NCBI GenBank assembly: GCA_017889345.1
Contig: JAGHEJ010000003.1
Location: 1-64,000, forward strand
DNA length: 64,000 nt
Source of the DNA: Clostridiales bacterium
Lineage (GTDB): Bacteria; Bacillota; Clostridia; Clostridiales; Clostridiaceae
Reading direction: 5' to 3'
Part shown: positions 9,410-18,805 of the stretch, piece by piece
Layout: each line of letters opens with the position of its first letter
Position numbering within the stretch: position 1 is the stretch's first letter
The notes under the pieces: generated by a model
The model's database searches: none
Seen by the model: the letters and a program-made list of their open reading frames with translations, nothing else
Told to the model about the DNA's origin: nothing
Translations under genes and position numbers: made by a program

Positions 9410-11605
9410 TTAAATAAATTTAATTGGAGTTTTTCCAAGTTCTAATTTTTTTACCCCATTATTATCAAAAGCAACATAAATTCTGGTTTTTCCATCGCTA
9501 TTCTCAACCTTACAAATCATTCCTTCTCCAAAGGTTTTGTGATGAACTTTACGACCAATTTTAACCTCATCTTCTGAAATATCATTTTGAATTTCCTTAG
9601 GTTTATTAAAAGGAGTTGTAGGTGAAAATTTTCCAAAAGTTCTAACCTCTCCACTTGAGTTTGAAACTCTCTCTTCTCCACCAAAAGTAACATTCATAAT
9701 TAAATTACTTGGAATCTCCATTAAAAATTTTGATTTTGTTCTAAAATTAGTTTCACCATAAACCATTCTCACATTTGCGTGAGTTAAATATAAAAGATTT
9801 TTCGCCCTTGTAATTCCAACATAACAAAGTCTTCTTGATTCTTCCATTTCATCAGGTTCATCAAAACATTTATTACTTGGAAAAATTCCATTCTCCATTC
9901 CAACCATAAACACAACAGGAAACTCAAGTCCCTTTGAAGAATGAATTGTCATTAAAGTTACTGCTGAAGCATTTTCATCATACTTATCAACCTCAGAAAC
10001 CAAAGTAATATTCTCTAAAAATTCTTCAATTGAACATCCATAATTTAAATCCTCAAAGTTTACAGCAGCGTTAATAAACTCCTCAATATTTTCAAGTCTT
10101 GTTTGAGCTTCAGAATCCTTTGAAGTTTTAAAAAATGTCATGTATCCAACTTTCTCAAGAATAAGTTTTATAAACTCAGATGGTTTTAAATCCATCTTCT
10201 CTCTCATATCTAAAATTATTTTTGAAAACTCCTTAATAGTGTTTCCAGTTCGAGCTGATATGGTAGAAATTTCACTACAAGCAACCATAGCGTCAAATAA
10301 ACTGATAGAATTTTGATTTGCATATTCAGAAAGTTTATCAACAGTAACATCCCCAATACCACGCTTAGGTTCATTAACAATTCTTCTTAAACTAATTTCA
10401 TCACTTGGATTTATAATAGTTTTCAAATAGGCAATTACATCTTTTATCTCTTTTCTTTCATAGAAACGTACAACTCCAATAAGCTTGTATGGTATTTGAT
10501 TCTTTACAAAAATTTCCTCAAACATTCTCGACTGAGAGTTTGTTCTATATAAAATTCCAAAATCTTTATACTCATATCCATTATTTTTAATAAGTCTAAC
10601 AATTTCATTCGCTACAAACAACGCTTCTTCTTCTGCATTTGATGCTTTAAAAACCTTTATATTTTCACCTTCAGAATTTATTGGTCTTAAAACCTTATCC
10701 TTACGCCTTAAATTATTTAAAATAACTTTGTTTGCAGCATTTAAAATATTTGCCTTTGATCTATAATTTTTTTCAAGCTTAATAATTTTTGTATCTTTAT
10801 AATCCTTTTCAAAATCAAGAATGTTATTTATATCAGCACCTCGCCACTGATAAATACATTGGTCATCATCTCCAACAACACAAATATTTTTGTATTTTGA
10901 AGCAAGAAGTTTAACCAAATAATATTGAGCATAATTTGTATCTTGATACTCATCAACCATTATGTATTTAAATTTAGATTGATAAAAAGTCAAAACATCT
11001 GGACATTTTTCAAACAATTCAATAGTTTTAAAAATAAGATTATCAAAATCAAGAGAATTATTTTCAAACAACTTTTTCTCATAAAGCTCATAAATTTGAG
11101 CAAATATTTTTTCCCTATACCCACTTTCTCTTGAAAGAGCTTCAATAGGTTTTACAAATTCATTTTTGTATTTTGAAATTCTTCTAATTACTTCCGAAAC
11201 ATCAAAATTATCCGTATTAATTTTTAAAATTTCCAAACATTGTTTAACTAAAGTTTTCTGATCAAAAAAATCATAAATCGTAAAAGAATTTGTGTACCCT
11301 AACTTTTCAATTTCTCTTCTTAAAATTCTAACACACAAAGAGTGAAATGTAGAAATCCACATATTTTCAGCAACTTCTCCAATTAAAGAACGCACTCTAT
11401 CTTTCATCTCTTTCGCTGCTTTGTTTGTAAAAGTAATGGCTAGAATTTGATAACTTTTAATATCCAAATCTTTTATCATGTGAGCGATTCTATATGTAAT
11501 AGTTCTAGTTTTTCCAGAACCTGCTCCCGCCAAAATAAGAAGAGGTCCTTCAATATTTATCGCCGCTTCATATTGTTCTTCATTTAAAACATTTTTTAAA
11601 TCCAT
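9410..11605 (-). CDS. pcrA: ATP-dependent DNA helicase PcrA/UvrD
   Basis: 731 residues, the full length of superfamily 1 PcrA/UvrD. It unwinds DNA 3'-5' in repair, plasmid replication and removal of recombination intermediates. Visible motifs: the Q motif NEEQYEAA; Walker A GAGSGKTR at about 27-34; motif Ia ILAITFTNKAAKEM; Walker B VDEYQDTNYAQ; motif III GDDDQCIYQWRGA; motif IV EKNYRSK; motif V VTLMTIHSSKGLEFPVVF; motif VI RRLCYVGITRAK. The C-terminal residues (KIGRKVHHKTFGEGMI) are the Tudor-like RNA-polymerase-binding tail typical of PcrA. Co-transcribed with ligA downstream. Confidence 0.97.
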   Translation of the reverse strand: MDLKNVLNEEQYEAAINIEGPLLILAGAGSGKTRTITYRIAHMIKDLDIKSYQILAITFTNKAAKEMKDRVRSLIGEVAENMWISTFHSLCVRILRREIEKLGYTNSFTIYDFFDQKTLVKQCLEILKINTDNFDVSEVIRRISKYKNEFVKPIEALSRESGYREKIFAQIYELYEKKLFENNSLDFDNLIFKTIELFEKCPDVLTFYQSKFKYIMVDEYQDTNYAQYYLVKLLASKYKNICVVGDDDQCIYQWRGADINNILDFEKDYKDTKIIKLEKNYRSKANILNAANKVILNNLRRKDKVLRPINSEGENIKVFKASNAEEEALFVANEIVRLIKNNGYEYKDFGILYRTNSQSRMFEEIFVKNQIPYKLIGVVRFYERKEIKDVIAYLKTIINPSDEISLRRIVNEPKRGIGDVTVDKLSEYANQNSISLFDAMVACSEISTISARTGNTIKEFSKIILDMREKMDLKPSEFIKLILEKVGYMTFFKTSKDSEAQTRLENIEEFINAAVNFEDLNYGCSIEEFLENITLVSEVDKYDENASAVTLMTIHSSKGLEFPVVFMVGMENGIFPSNKCFDEPDEMEESRRLCYVGITRAKNLLYLTHANVRMVYGETNFRTKSKFLMEIPSNLIMNVTFGGEERVSNSSGEVRTFGKFSPTTPFNKPKEIQNDISEDEVKIGRKVHHKTFGEGMICKVENSDGKTRIYVAFDNNGVKKLELGKTPIKFI

Positions 11606-11616
11606 TTGCCTTCCCC

Positions 11617-12336
11617 CTAGATAGACTTTAAGATGTTTACTTCATCATCTGTTAAATGTCTATATTCACCTTCATTTAAATTTTCATCAAGAACAATTTC
11701 ACAAAATTTAGTTCTCTTAAGATAAGTTACATTTCCTCCAAAAGCTTCAAACATTCTCTTAATCTGATGAAATTTCCCTTCCGTTAAAATAATTTCACAC
11801 TCAGATTCTTCTTCACTTGAATTTAAAATATTTAAAATTGCAGGCTTGCATTTATATCCATCATCAATAGTAATCCCATCTTTAAATATTTCAATATGAG
11901 AAGAATTTAAACACATATCAACTTTTACAAAATATTTTTTCTCCACATGTCTCTTTGGAGATAAAACTCTATGACACATATTTCCATCATTTGATATTAA
12001 CAAAAGTCCAACCGTATCTTTATCAAGTCTCCCAATTGGATAAGGATCTAAAAATTTATCTTCATCATCTATAAGTTCAAGAACCGTTCTATCAAATTTA
12101 TCATGAGTTGCAGAAACAAAACCCGCTGGCTTATTCATCATTAAATAAACAAACTCCTTGTACACAACTTTCTCACCTAAAACACACACTTCATCTTTTA
12201 AAATATCAACATGAACTGCTGGCCTATTTACAACTTCTCCATTAATCGTTACCTTTTTCTGTCTTATAATTTTTTGGACTTCTCTTCGACTACCATATCC
12301 TGAATTAACAAGTAAATTATCTAATCTTTTCATCAA
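11617..12336 (-). CDS. Pseudouridine synthase, RsuA/RluB family
   Basis: 239 residues. An N-terminal S4 RNA-binding domain (LVNSGYGSRREVQKIIRQ) is followed by the RsuA/RluB catalytic domain. The motif PIGRLDKDTVGLLL carries the catalytic Asp at about 105. The family isomerises uridine to pseudouridine in rRNA: RsuA acts on 16S U516 and RluB on 23S U2605. Size and sequence fit RsuA slightly better, but the target cannot be fixed from this reading. Two adjacent ATG codons could start it. It lies 11 bases upstream of pcrA and is probably co-transcribed. Confidence 0.88.
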   Translation of the reverse strand: MMKRLDNLLVNSGYGSRREVQKIIRQKKVTINGEVVNRPAVHVDILKDEVCVLGEKVVYKEFVYLMMNKPAGFVSATHDKFDRTVLELIDDEDKFLDPYPIGRLDKDTVGLLLISNDGNMCHRVLSPKRHVEKKYFVKVDMCLNSSHIEIFKDGITIDDGYKCKPAILNILNSSEEESECEIILTEGKFHQIKRMFEAFGGNVTYLKRTKFCEIVLDENLNEGEYRHLTDDEVNILKSI

Positions 12337-12382
12337 AACTTTTCTTCCTCCTATTTATCCTGATCATAATTTTACTACACAT

Positions 12383-12423
12383 AAAAAAAATTAAAAAGTA
12401 GTTTGAATAATTCAAACTACTTT
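12383..12423 (-). terminator. Terminator overlapping the stop region of the transglycosylase gene
   Basis: A perfect 13-bp stem AAAGTAGTTTGAA/TTCAAACTACTTT (12395-12407 and 12111-12123 offset, that is 12411-12423) with a 3-nt loop. A T run on the minus strand covers the bases below 12394. The outer arm overlaps the first base or two of the TAA at 12422-12424. Confidence 0.8.
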
Positions 12424-13051
12424 AAAACCCATTCTCATAATAATGAAATACTTTCGTTACATGAATTCTTGTTTCCTTTGGAAGCATAGATACATCTTCT
12501 AAAGATTCAAATCCACTTTTATCTAAAGCATTTCCCCCACAATTATAAGCAGCGATAGCTTTAACTATATCTCCTGAATATCTTTCTATCATTCCCTTTA
12601 GATGTTTTGTTCCTGCATCTACATTTTGATAAACATCATAAGGATCTTTAACATTAAATTTTTTGATAGTATTAGGCATAATTTGCATAAGCCCTATTGC
12701 TCCTGCTGAAGACACACATTGTGGATCAAAATTTGATTCTTGTTTAATTAAAGATTTAATAAGCTTTTCGTCCACACCATACTTAACAGCAGATGTTACA
12801 ATAGCATCCTCTATCTTGTTGTTCTCATTTTTAGATTGAGTTTCTTCCTCTAAGCACCCTTCCTTACCTGTTATGTTAACTTTATAACTTTTTTTGTATG
12901 GAGATTCCTCTTGTAAGTTTACAACCTGAGATAGCGAAAATATCTTCTTATTAATATCTGAAGCTGAGGAAATAAATGGTTTACCTATAAATCCTATTTG
13001 AGATATTAATAATCCGACGGCACACGCTTCTGCAACACTTTTTATACCCAT
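12422..13051 (-). CDS. Lytic transglycosylase (SLT domain)
   Basis: 209 residues. A hydrophobic N-terminal segment (residues 8-28) would export or anchor it. A linker rich in Ser, Glu and Asn is followed by the SLT domain from about residue 84. SLIKQESNFDP carries the catalytic Glu at about 105, then SAGAIGLMQIMP and AIAAYNCGG, the standard lysozyme-like signatures. It cleaves the MurNAc-GlcNAc bond in peptidoglycan with formation of anhydroMurNAc. AGGAG lies about 13 bases before the ATG, a rather long spacing. The triple-tyrosine protein gene lies 74 bases upstream on the same strand and may share its promoter. Confidence 0.9.
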   Translation of the reverse strand: MGIKSVAEACAVGLLISQIGFIGKPFISSASDINKKIFSLSQVVNLQEESPYKKSYKVNITGKEGCLEEETQSKNENNKIEDAIVTSAVKYGVDEKLIKSLIKQESNFDPQCVSSAGAIGLMQIMPNTIKKFNVKDPYDVYQNVDAGTKHLKGMIERYSGDIVKAIAAYNCGGNALDKSGFESLEDVSMLPKETRIHVTKVFHYYENGF

Positions 13052-13125
13052 ATATTAAAAAATTCCTCCTAAAATAATTTTTATTAGGGTTAGTATTTTA
13101 AAAGGAATTTATTCATACTAAGAAG

Positions 13126-15159
13126 TTAAGTTACTTTGAACTCATACACTCCATAATCTTCATAGCTACAATTTTTATATTCACTTTTAGTTAAAACAAG
13201 AAGCTTATAGTCTCCTGCCTTAAAAGGTATAAAACTGTACGTATTTTTTCTACTATAAGTTTGAACCCTTCTCCATTGTCCCTGATCCATTAAATAAAAT
13301 TCATATCCAATATCTCTTCCACCTTGTGTATTAACAACAAAGAATATTGAGTTATTAACAAGTAAGTCTTCATCCTTTGCTTCACATATAATTTTCGTTC
13401 CCGTTACTGGCAAAGCATCTTGAACATATACTTTAACTTCTTTTTTCGTATCATATTCAAGCTTTGAATCTTTATTTCTGGCCATAACACTTAAAGTGTA
13501 TTTACCTTTAATAGTTGGTACATACTTATAAACAATATCTTTTATAAAAACAGTTTCATCTATAATTTGATCATCTATAGACAAAATATATTTTACCAAA
13601 ATATTTTTAGTATTTTGAGCAACTATATTAAATATTAATGGCTCACCAACTACATAACACTCTTGATTTTTATATAAAATATAATCAATCTTTGCCGGAT
13701 AATAATCCCAAACTTTAAAATGAAGAATTGTAGAAGCGTCATATTCCTGTACAGAAAATGTATCTTTAACTTTTATTTCAAGTTCATAATACCCAGATTC
13801 TTGTGGCATAAATGTTAAGAAATTTTTATCTCCATAATCAATAAATCCAATTTCTTTATTCTCTTTTGTTATAACAAAACTATATTGGAGTCTTAGTCCA
13901 CCTTCTGCTTTTACAATAATTCCAATTGGTTTATTTTTAACGTGCTTCTCATAGGAATCTATTTGAACATCTAAAATTTTTACAACTTGAGAAATATAAG
14001 GCAATACCTCAAATTCAAGATCTGAAAACACATCATATCCATGAGAGTTACTCTCATCTTTTACATATACAGTTGCCTTATAATTTCCTGAAACCTTTGG
14101 TGTCCATTGGTAAAAATTTTCTCTTAAATATCCACTTTCCTCAATAAAAGGTTCATCATCTGTACTGGGACCATTTATAACATATTTAAACATCAAATTT
14201 TTTCCGCCCTCAACTTGAGCATTAAAAATTACAGGATGTCCAGTATAATGAGGTGAACTTAAATCTGCTGAAAACTCCATTATATTTATTTCATTATACG
14301 GCTTTACTTGATACAAAATAACTGCTCTATCATCATAGTTATTAATCGAATACAAATCCTTAACTAAAACTAAGAGCTTAAAATCTCCCGATCTTTCTTC
14401 AATAAATGAAACCATACTTTTTGTTGAATAATCTTGTATCACATTTATGTTTCCATTATCATCAATTATCAAAAATTTATATAGTACAGTTTTTCCCTCT
14501 TCATTATTAACTTCACACTCAAAAATTAACTCTTCTCCTGATATTAATTCACTTGTTAAAGTTTTAAGAGAAGTTATTTCAATCTTGGCCGACTCATAAA
14601 CATAAAATTTTATGGTAGAAAAATCATCAAAATTATTTTCAGAATCCTGTTTCTTACACTGAACAAGAATTTCTTTCTCACCAGTTTCATTTAGAGTTAA
14701 AATAAGTTTCTCATCGGACGTATAGTCCTTTAAAAGCTCCCATCCATATTGTCCATTTATCCAAAATTTATATAAAATCGGTGAATAAATCGAATCAACT
14801 GTTAAACATAATTTATCTCCAACTGTGTAGCATTCTTTATCTAGATTTATAGACTTTATTATTTTTTCATCTTCAAAATTTTTCCCTATTGTATAATCTA
14901 CTCTCCCAATATAATCGAAGGCTTTTTTACTTGAAATTTTTTTAGCTTGAACCATAACTATGTAGTTGCCATACTCTTCTGGTGTCCACATCGTTTCCTT
15001 CTTTGTGGAAAAATCTTGTATAGTATACCATACTCCATTTGTTCCAATACAAAATCTAAATATCATATCCTCTTCATCACATACAACACTTATCTCTATC
15101 GGAACATTCTTATCCTGCGGAGATGATAAACTAAAATTTAATTCTAGCTCATTCACCAT
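13126..15159 (-). CDS. Protein of seven triple-tyrosine (Y_Y_Y) repeats
   Basis: 677 residues made almost entirely of seven modules of about 95 residues. Each has a Y/F-K-F/Y...IN core, a WTP/FxP turn, a G-x-Y-x-h-x-V strand and a closing YDDY/YDxxx element, as in TMWTPEEYGNYIVMVQAKK. This is the pattern of the Y_Y_Y (triple tyrosine) beta-sandwich family, common in clostridial proteins linked to cell-wall enzymes. There is no signal peptide: it begins MVNELELNFSLSSPQDK directly after an AAGGGGGATA ribosome site. It is therefore either cytoplasmic or exported by an unrecognised route. The transglycosylase lies downstream on the same strand, which suggests a cell-wall role; that is inference. 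Confidence 0.75.
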   Translation of the reverse strand: MVNELELNFSLSSPQDKNVPIEISVVCDEEDMIFRFCIGTNGVWYTIQDFSTKKETMWTPEEYGNYIVMVQAKKISSKKAFDYIGRVDYTIGKNFEDEKIIKSINLDKECYTVGDKLCLTVDSIYSPILYKFWINGQYGWELLKDYTSDEKLILTLNETGEKEILVQCKKQDSENNFDDFSTIKFYVYESAKIEITSLKTLTSELISGEELIFECEVNNEEGKTVLYKFLIIDDNGNINVIQDYSTKSMVSFIEERSGDFKLLVLVKDLYSINNYDDRAVILYQVKPYNEINIMEFSADLSSPHYTGHPVIFNAQVEGGKNLMFKYVINGPSTDDEPFIEESGYLRENFYQWTPKVSGNYKATVYVKDESNSHGYDVFSDLEFEVLPYISQVVKILDVQIDSYEKHVKNKPIGIIVKAEGGLRLQYSFVITKENKEIGFIDYGDKNFLTFMPQESGYYELEIKVKDTFSVQEYDASTILHFKVWDYYPAKIDYILYKNQECYVVGEPLIFNIVAQNTKNILVKYILSIDDQIIDETVFIKDIVYKYVPTIKGKYTLSVMARNKDSKLEYDTKKEVKVYVQDALPVTGTKIICEAKDEDLLVNNSIFFVVNTQGGRDIGYEFYLMDQGQWRRVQTYSRKNTYSFIPFKAGDYKLLVLTKSEYKNCSYEDYGVYEFKVT

Positions 15160-15254
15160 TTATCCCCCTTACGACTTGTCAACTTCAACTTAACTCTTTT
15201 ATTCAAAATTTCTAACTCAAAATTTAAAATAATTTTACTAAAACGCATGTACTA

Positions 15255-15284
15255 ATTATACTTTATTTAATAACCAATCTTCAA
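15255..15284 (-). promoter_or_regulatory. Putative sigma-A promoter of the triple-tyrosine/transglycosylase unit
   Basis: On the minus strand TTGAAG (15284-15279), an 18-base spacer and TATAAT (15260-15255). The predicted start near 15248 lies about 90 bases before the ATG at 15159, so this unit need not rely on read-through from pglX. Confidence 0.6.
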
Positions 15285-15326
15285 CTAAAAACGATATAAA
15301 TTTACCAAAATTTAGCATAATCTATT

Positions 15327-18300
15327 TTATTTAAATAAAGTGGCGTTTCCTGTAGTCTTAATTTTCTTAATCTTGTCAAGATTCCTTAAAATTCCATCTT
15401 CTAAATTTAATTCCAAAGAAACATTACATGCAAAAGATACAAACTCTTTATATTTTTTACATTCATCAAGCTTCAATATTAAAATCTCTTTATACTTTTT
15501 TGACTTCAAAAATTTTTCATTTTCGTAAAGATTCTCAAATCTCAAAATTTCATTTTCATATTTTTGCTCTATAACATCAAGATAATTTATTTTAAATTTA
15601 AGTACATCTTCCATAGAAAATCTGTGGATATATGTCAAAACATTTATTCCATTGTTTTTTCCTGAAGAAAATTCCAAATATATAGAATGCTTATTATAAA
15701 TTTTTAAATGATTCTTTGAAAAATCCTTCAAAAAATATTGTACAATATTTTCTCTATAATTCATTCCTTTACAATTTAAAGCTTCACAAATAAATATCAA
15801 ATTATCTTGAAGAGAAGTTTCCCCAAATATTTCTGAAATAAATTTCACAAACAAATTATAAACGTCATCTTCAAAATACTCCTCAGTCGATATTACCAAA
15901 AGATTCTCTTTCTTTGGAGGAAATCTTTTATACCCACGTGAAAATATTTTGTCAGAACTTCCAACAACTCCAAAATAATCAAGAGAATATCTTCCAAAAA
16001 CGCATCCAACAAAATAACTCATAAAAGATTCTACAAAAGATTTTTTATCCACTTTTCTAATAGAAATATTTTCATTTTCTACAAATTCAGAAACCTCATC
16101 TTTAAATCCATATATCTCTTTAAAAATTTCATTGATTCGGATTTCATTTCTCTTAACCTCATCAAACATAAAGTCAACTTCTTTCTTGAAATTCATAAAA
16201 GAACTTTCAAGTTTTGAATCAACTTTAAAATAAATTGCAGGGTGAGTTTTAAAATCCCATGAAGTCTCATAAAAATCCCACTCTTTTTTACACAGATAAA
16301 TATTTCTGTTACATAAAAAATTAATCTCATCTAAATATGAATCATCAATTATAATTGGAAGATCTCCAATATTTCCAATTTGAAAATTTACAGTAGGAGC
16401 GATGGAAGATAAAAGATAAAAACAAACATTTGAACAAAGAAATGACAAAATATATTTTTCATATTTATCGTCAGGAAAAATTGATGAGCCAGAAACATCA
16501 AATATAAATCCATAATCTTTATATCTAACGCCAAAATTTTTAAATCCAAATAAAGACCATGTAATACCTTTTTTAAAATAATACTTCCTATTTTTAATAA
16601 CAAATTCTGGATCTGTAATTTTGGGATACTTATCTCTAACAAATTTAATTAAATTTTCCCCAGCATTTTCATACTTAACTACATACTCATTGTTTCCATA
16701 CCATTTTCTATAATCTCCGCCCTTGTTATATGGAAACCATTTTTTATCAATCTTTTCAAGCTCCTCATGAGAACGGCAATCAAATTCTATATCATCCTTG
16801 TTTAACTCATACCAATATCTAATGAAATTTTTATTATCAGTTGTTGCCATCCCTTGTTTTGGTTCAAAATATTCTTTGAGAGGTTTAAACTCTCTAAACA
16901 CTTCTCTTGCTCTATCACTTATCCAATAATTTAAAGGAAATCCTGGAACATCATAAAAGGATTTTAACTTTATTTTTGAATTTCTATTTTTCCTAACAGG
17001 AAATTGTAAAAGTTCTCCATCACTATTTAAATCTTCATATTTAACATAGTTATATACACCTTCATAATCTTCCATAAACTTCTTCTTGAAAATCGTAGCA
17101 CTTGTTCCAAAAGCAATAGACATTACGTTGTTGTCCATATGTAAAAGAGAAATTATCGTATTATTTTCAAAAATACATTTTCTAAGTTTCTCAAACTTGT
17201 ATAAAAACATCCATGACTGCATTGTAAGCATTACATTAAATCCATTTTCATATGTAAGTTCAAATCCTCTTTCAATAAATACCGAAAACAAATCCATCTT
17301 ACTATTTGGATAATGTTCTTTTAAATAAAGAGTAAGTTTTTCACTCATTCCACGACTACTCATGTATGGAGGATTTGTTATTACAATGTGATACTTACTA
17401 CTTAAAAGTTTTGCTGTGTTAATAATTTTTCTTAAACAATCAATTTCGTATTCAGAAATTATCTCACTACATTTCTCTTCAAGAAAATCAAAATCAATTT
17501 CTTTTGAAGATAATAATGACCCATACTCTTTAGAGTCCATAAACAAATCTAAAAGATAAATTAAATCCTCTCTTAAACCTTCTTCAAGATTTATAGTTTT
17601 TCTTACAACACTTTCATAAATCTCATTACTTTCAGCAATTGGATAGAAATTAAATTTCAAATTCTTTTTTATGAAAAATTTTCTGTACTTACTTCTTCCT
17701 TTCATCATCAAAGCAAAGTATGCAAGTTCATACGCCCTATCATCAATATCAATTCCGAACAAATTATTTTCAAATATTAAATAAGGAATTTCACTTTCTA
17801 AATATCCATTTTGTTTATAAATTTCAAACAAAATATCAAAAGCATAAACAAGAATGTGTCCGCTTCCCATACATGGATCAATTATTTTTATCTCATCTGG
17901 AGAAATATTTTTAAACTCATTTACTCCTGTAACATTAGTTTCTACATAATAATTAAGCTCACATGGAAATTCAAAATCCTCATTGTTTTCTTTATAAAAT
18001 TTCCCCAAAGAATTTTCAACCATATACTTTACAATCCATTTAGGAGTAAAAATTTGAGTAACTGAAGGGATATTTTCCTTAGAAATTTTTATGTTCTGCT
18101 TTAACTTCTTAAAAATTTCATCCTTCTTTTCGATTATGTAATATTGATAAAGCCACCCTATAATTTCCACATTGTCATAAAAATAATTTTCATCAATGTC
18201 TTTAATAATTCTTCTTATAAAACTATTTTTGTTTGAGAGACTTACAGGAAACAAAAGATTTATATAATCATTTGTCTTCTTAAAAAGTCCTGGCAAAATA

Positions 18301-18797
18301 TCATTTAGAGCATCACACTGTTTTATGAATAAATATTTAAATAACTCATCAATTTGATTTTTTCGTCTAAGAGATGACACATACTCTTCATCAATTTCAA
18401 AATCCAAATCATTAAAATATGTAATTATATCTGGTTCACTTTTATCTTGATTTACAGAAGATAAAACCCTAATTCCTGAAGGCAAATAATCATTTATTTC
18501 CATAAATCTAATTGCAATTATTCTATTAAACCAGGTGTAGGCAACCTCTTCAACAATAAAATCAAAACCTTTTTCCTCGATTTTTTTAACAAGGATTTCT
18601 CTTTTCCTTAAATCATCACCATAAATTTTAAAAGTTTGTAGATTTCCAAGTTCATACTCTTCATAATTTTCATCTTTAGATATGCTTTTCTTTATTTCAT
18701 CTTTTGTAATTCCAATAAGTAAAAGCTTGTCTGTAATTTCTTTTATTAAACTTTTTCTAGCCCAAACTGAGAAATTTTTAATAATACTTTTGTTCAT
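15327..18797 (-). CDS. pglX: BREX adenine-specific DNA methyltransferase PglX
   Basis: 1156 residues, close to the usual size of BREX type 1 PglX. The N-terminus (IIKNFSVWARKSLIKEI) is typical of PglX. TPKWIVKYMV at 251-260, the SAM-binding motif I DPCMGSGH at 307-314 and the catalytic motif IV NPPY at 475-478 mark a gamma-class N6-adenine methyltransferase. The long C-terminal half should hold the target-recognition region. In BREX, PglX methylates the host recognition site and is needed for phage exclusion. It follows brxC by 8 bases, in the standard BREX order. The genes normally flanking this pair (brxA, brxB, pglZ, brxL) are absent: the gene downstream is a triple-tyrosine protein. Confidence 0.88.
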   Translation of the reverse strand: MNKSIIKNFSVWARKSLIKEITDKLLLIGITKDEIKKSISKDENYEEYELGNLQTFKIYGDDLRKREILVKKIEEKGFDFIVEEVAYTWFNRIIAIRFMEINDYLPSGIRVLSSVNQDKSEPDIITYFNDLDFEIDEEYVSSLRRKNQIDELFKYLFIKQCDALNDILPGLFKKTNDYINLLFPVSLSNKNSFIRRIIKDIDENYFYDNVEIIGWLYQYYIIEKKDEIFKKLKQNIKISKENIPSVTQIFTPKWIVKYMVENSLGKFYKENNEDFEFPCELNYYVETNVTGVNEFKNISPDEIKIIDPCMGSGHILVYAFDILFEIYKQNGYLESEIPYLIFENNLFGIDIDDRAYELAYFALMMKGRSKYRKFFIKKNLKFNFYPIAESNEIYESVVRKTINLEEGLREDLIYLLDLFMDSKEYGSLLSSKEIDFDFLEEKCSEIISEYEIDCLRKIINTAKLLSSKYHIVITNPPYMSSRGMSEKLTLYLKEHYPNSKMDLFSVFIERGFELTYENGFNVMLTMQSWMFLYKFEKLRKCIFENNTIISLLHMDNNVMSIAFGTSATIFKKKFMEDYEGVYNYVKYEDLNSDGELLQFPVRKNRNSKIKLKSFYDVPGFPLNYWISDRAREVFREFKPLKEYFEPKQGMATTDNKNFIRYWYELNKDDIEFDCRSHEELEKIDKKWFPYNKGGDYRKWYGNNEYVVKYENAGENLIKFVRDKYPKITDPEFVIKNRKYYFKKGITWSLFGFKNFGVRYKDYGFIFDVSGSSIFPDDKYEKYILSFLCSNVCFYLLSSIAPTVNFQIGNIGDLPIIIDDSYLDEINFLCNRNIYLCKKEWDFYETSWDFKTHPAIYFKVDSKLESSFMNFKKEVDFMFDEVKRNEIRINEIFKEIYGFKDEVSEFVENENISIRKVDKKSFVESFMSYFVGCVFGRYSLDYFGVVGSSDKIFSRGYKRFPPKKENLLVISTEEYFEDDVYNLFVKFISEIFGETSLQDNLIFICEALNCKGMNYRENIVQYFLKDFSKNHLKIYNKHSIYLEFSSGKNNGINVLTYIHRFSMEDVLKFKINYLDVIEQKYENEILRFENLYENEKFLKSKKYKEILILKLDECKKYKEFVSFACNVSLELNLEDGILRNLDKIKKIKTTGNATLFK

Positions 18798-18805
18798 ATC
18801 ATTAA

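Noticed and set aside
16388-16642. Minus-strand frame inside pglX
   Set aside because: It lies wholly within the continuous PglX frame and has no start signals; it is not evidence for a frameshift.
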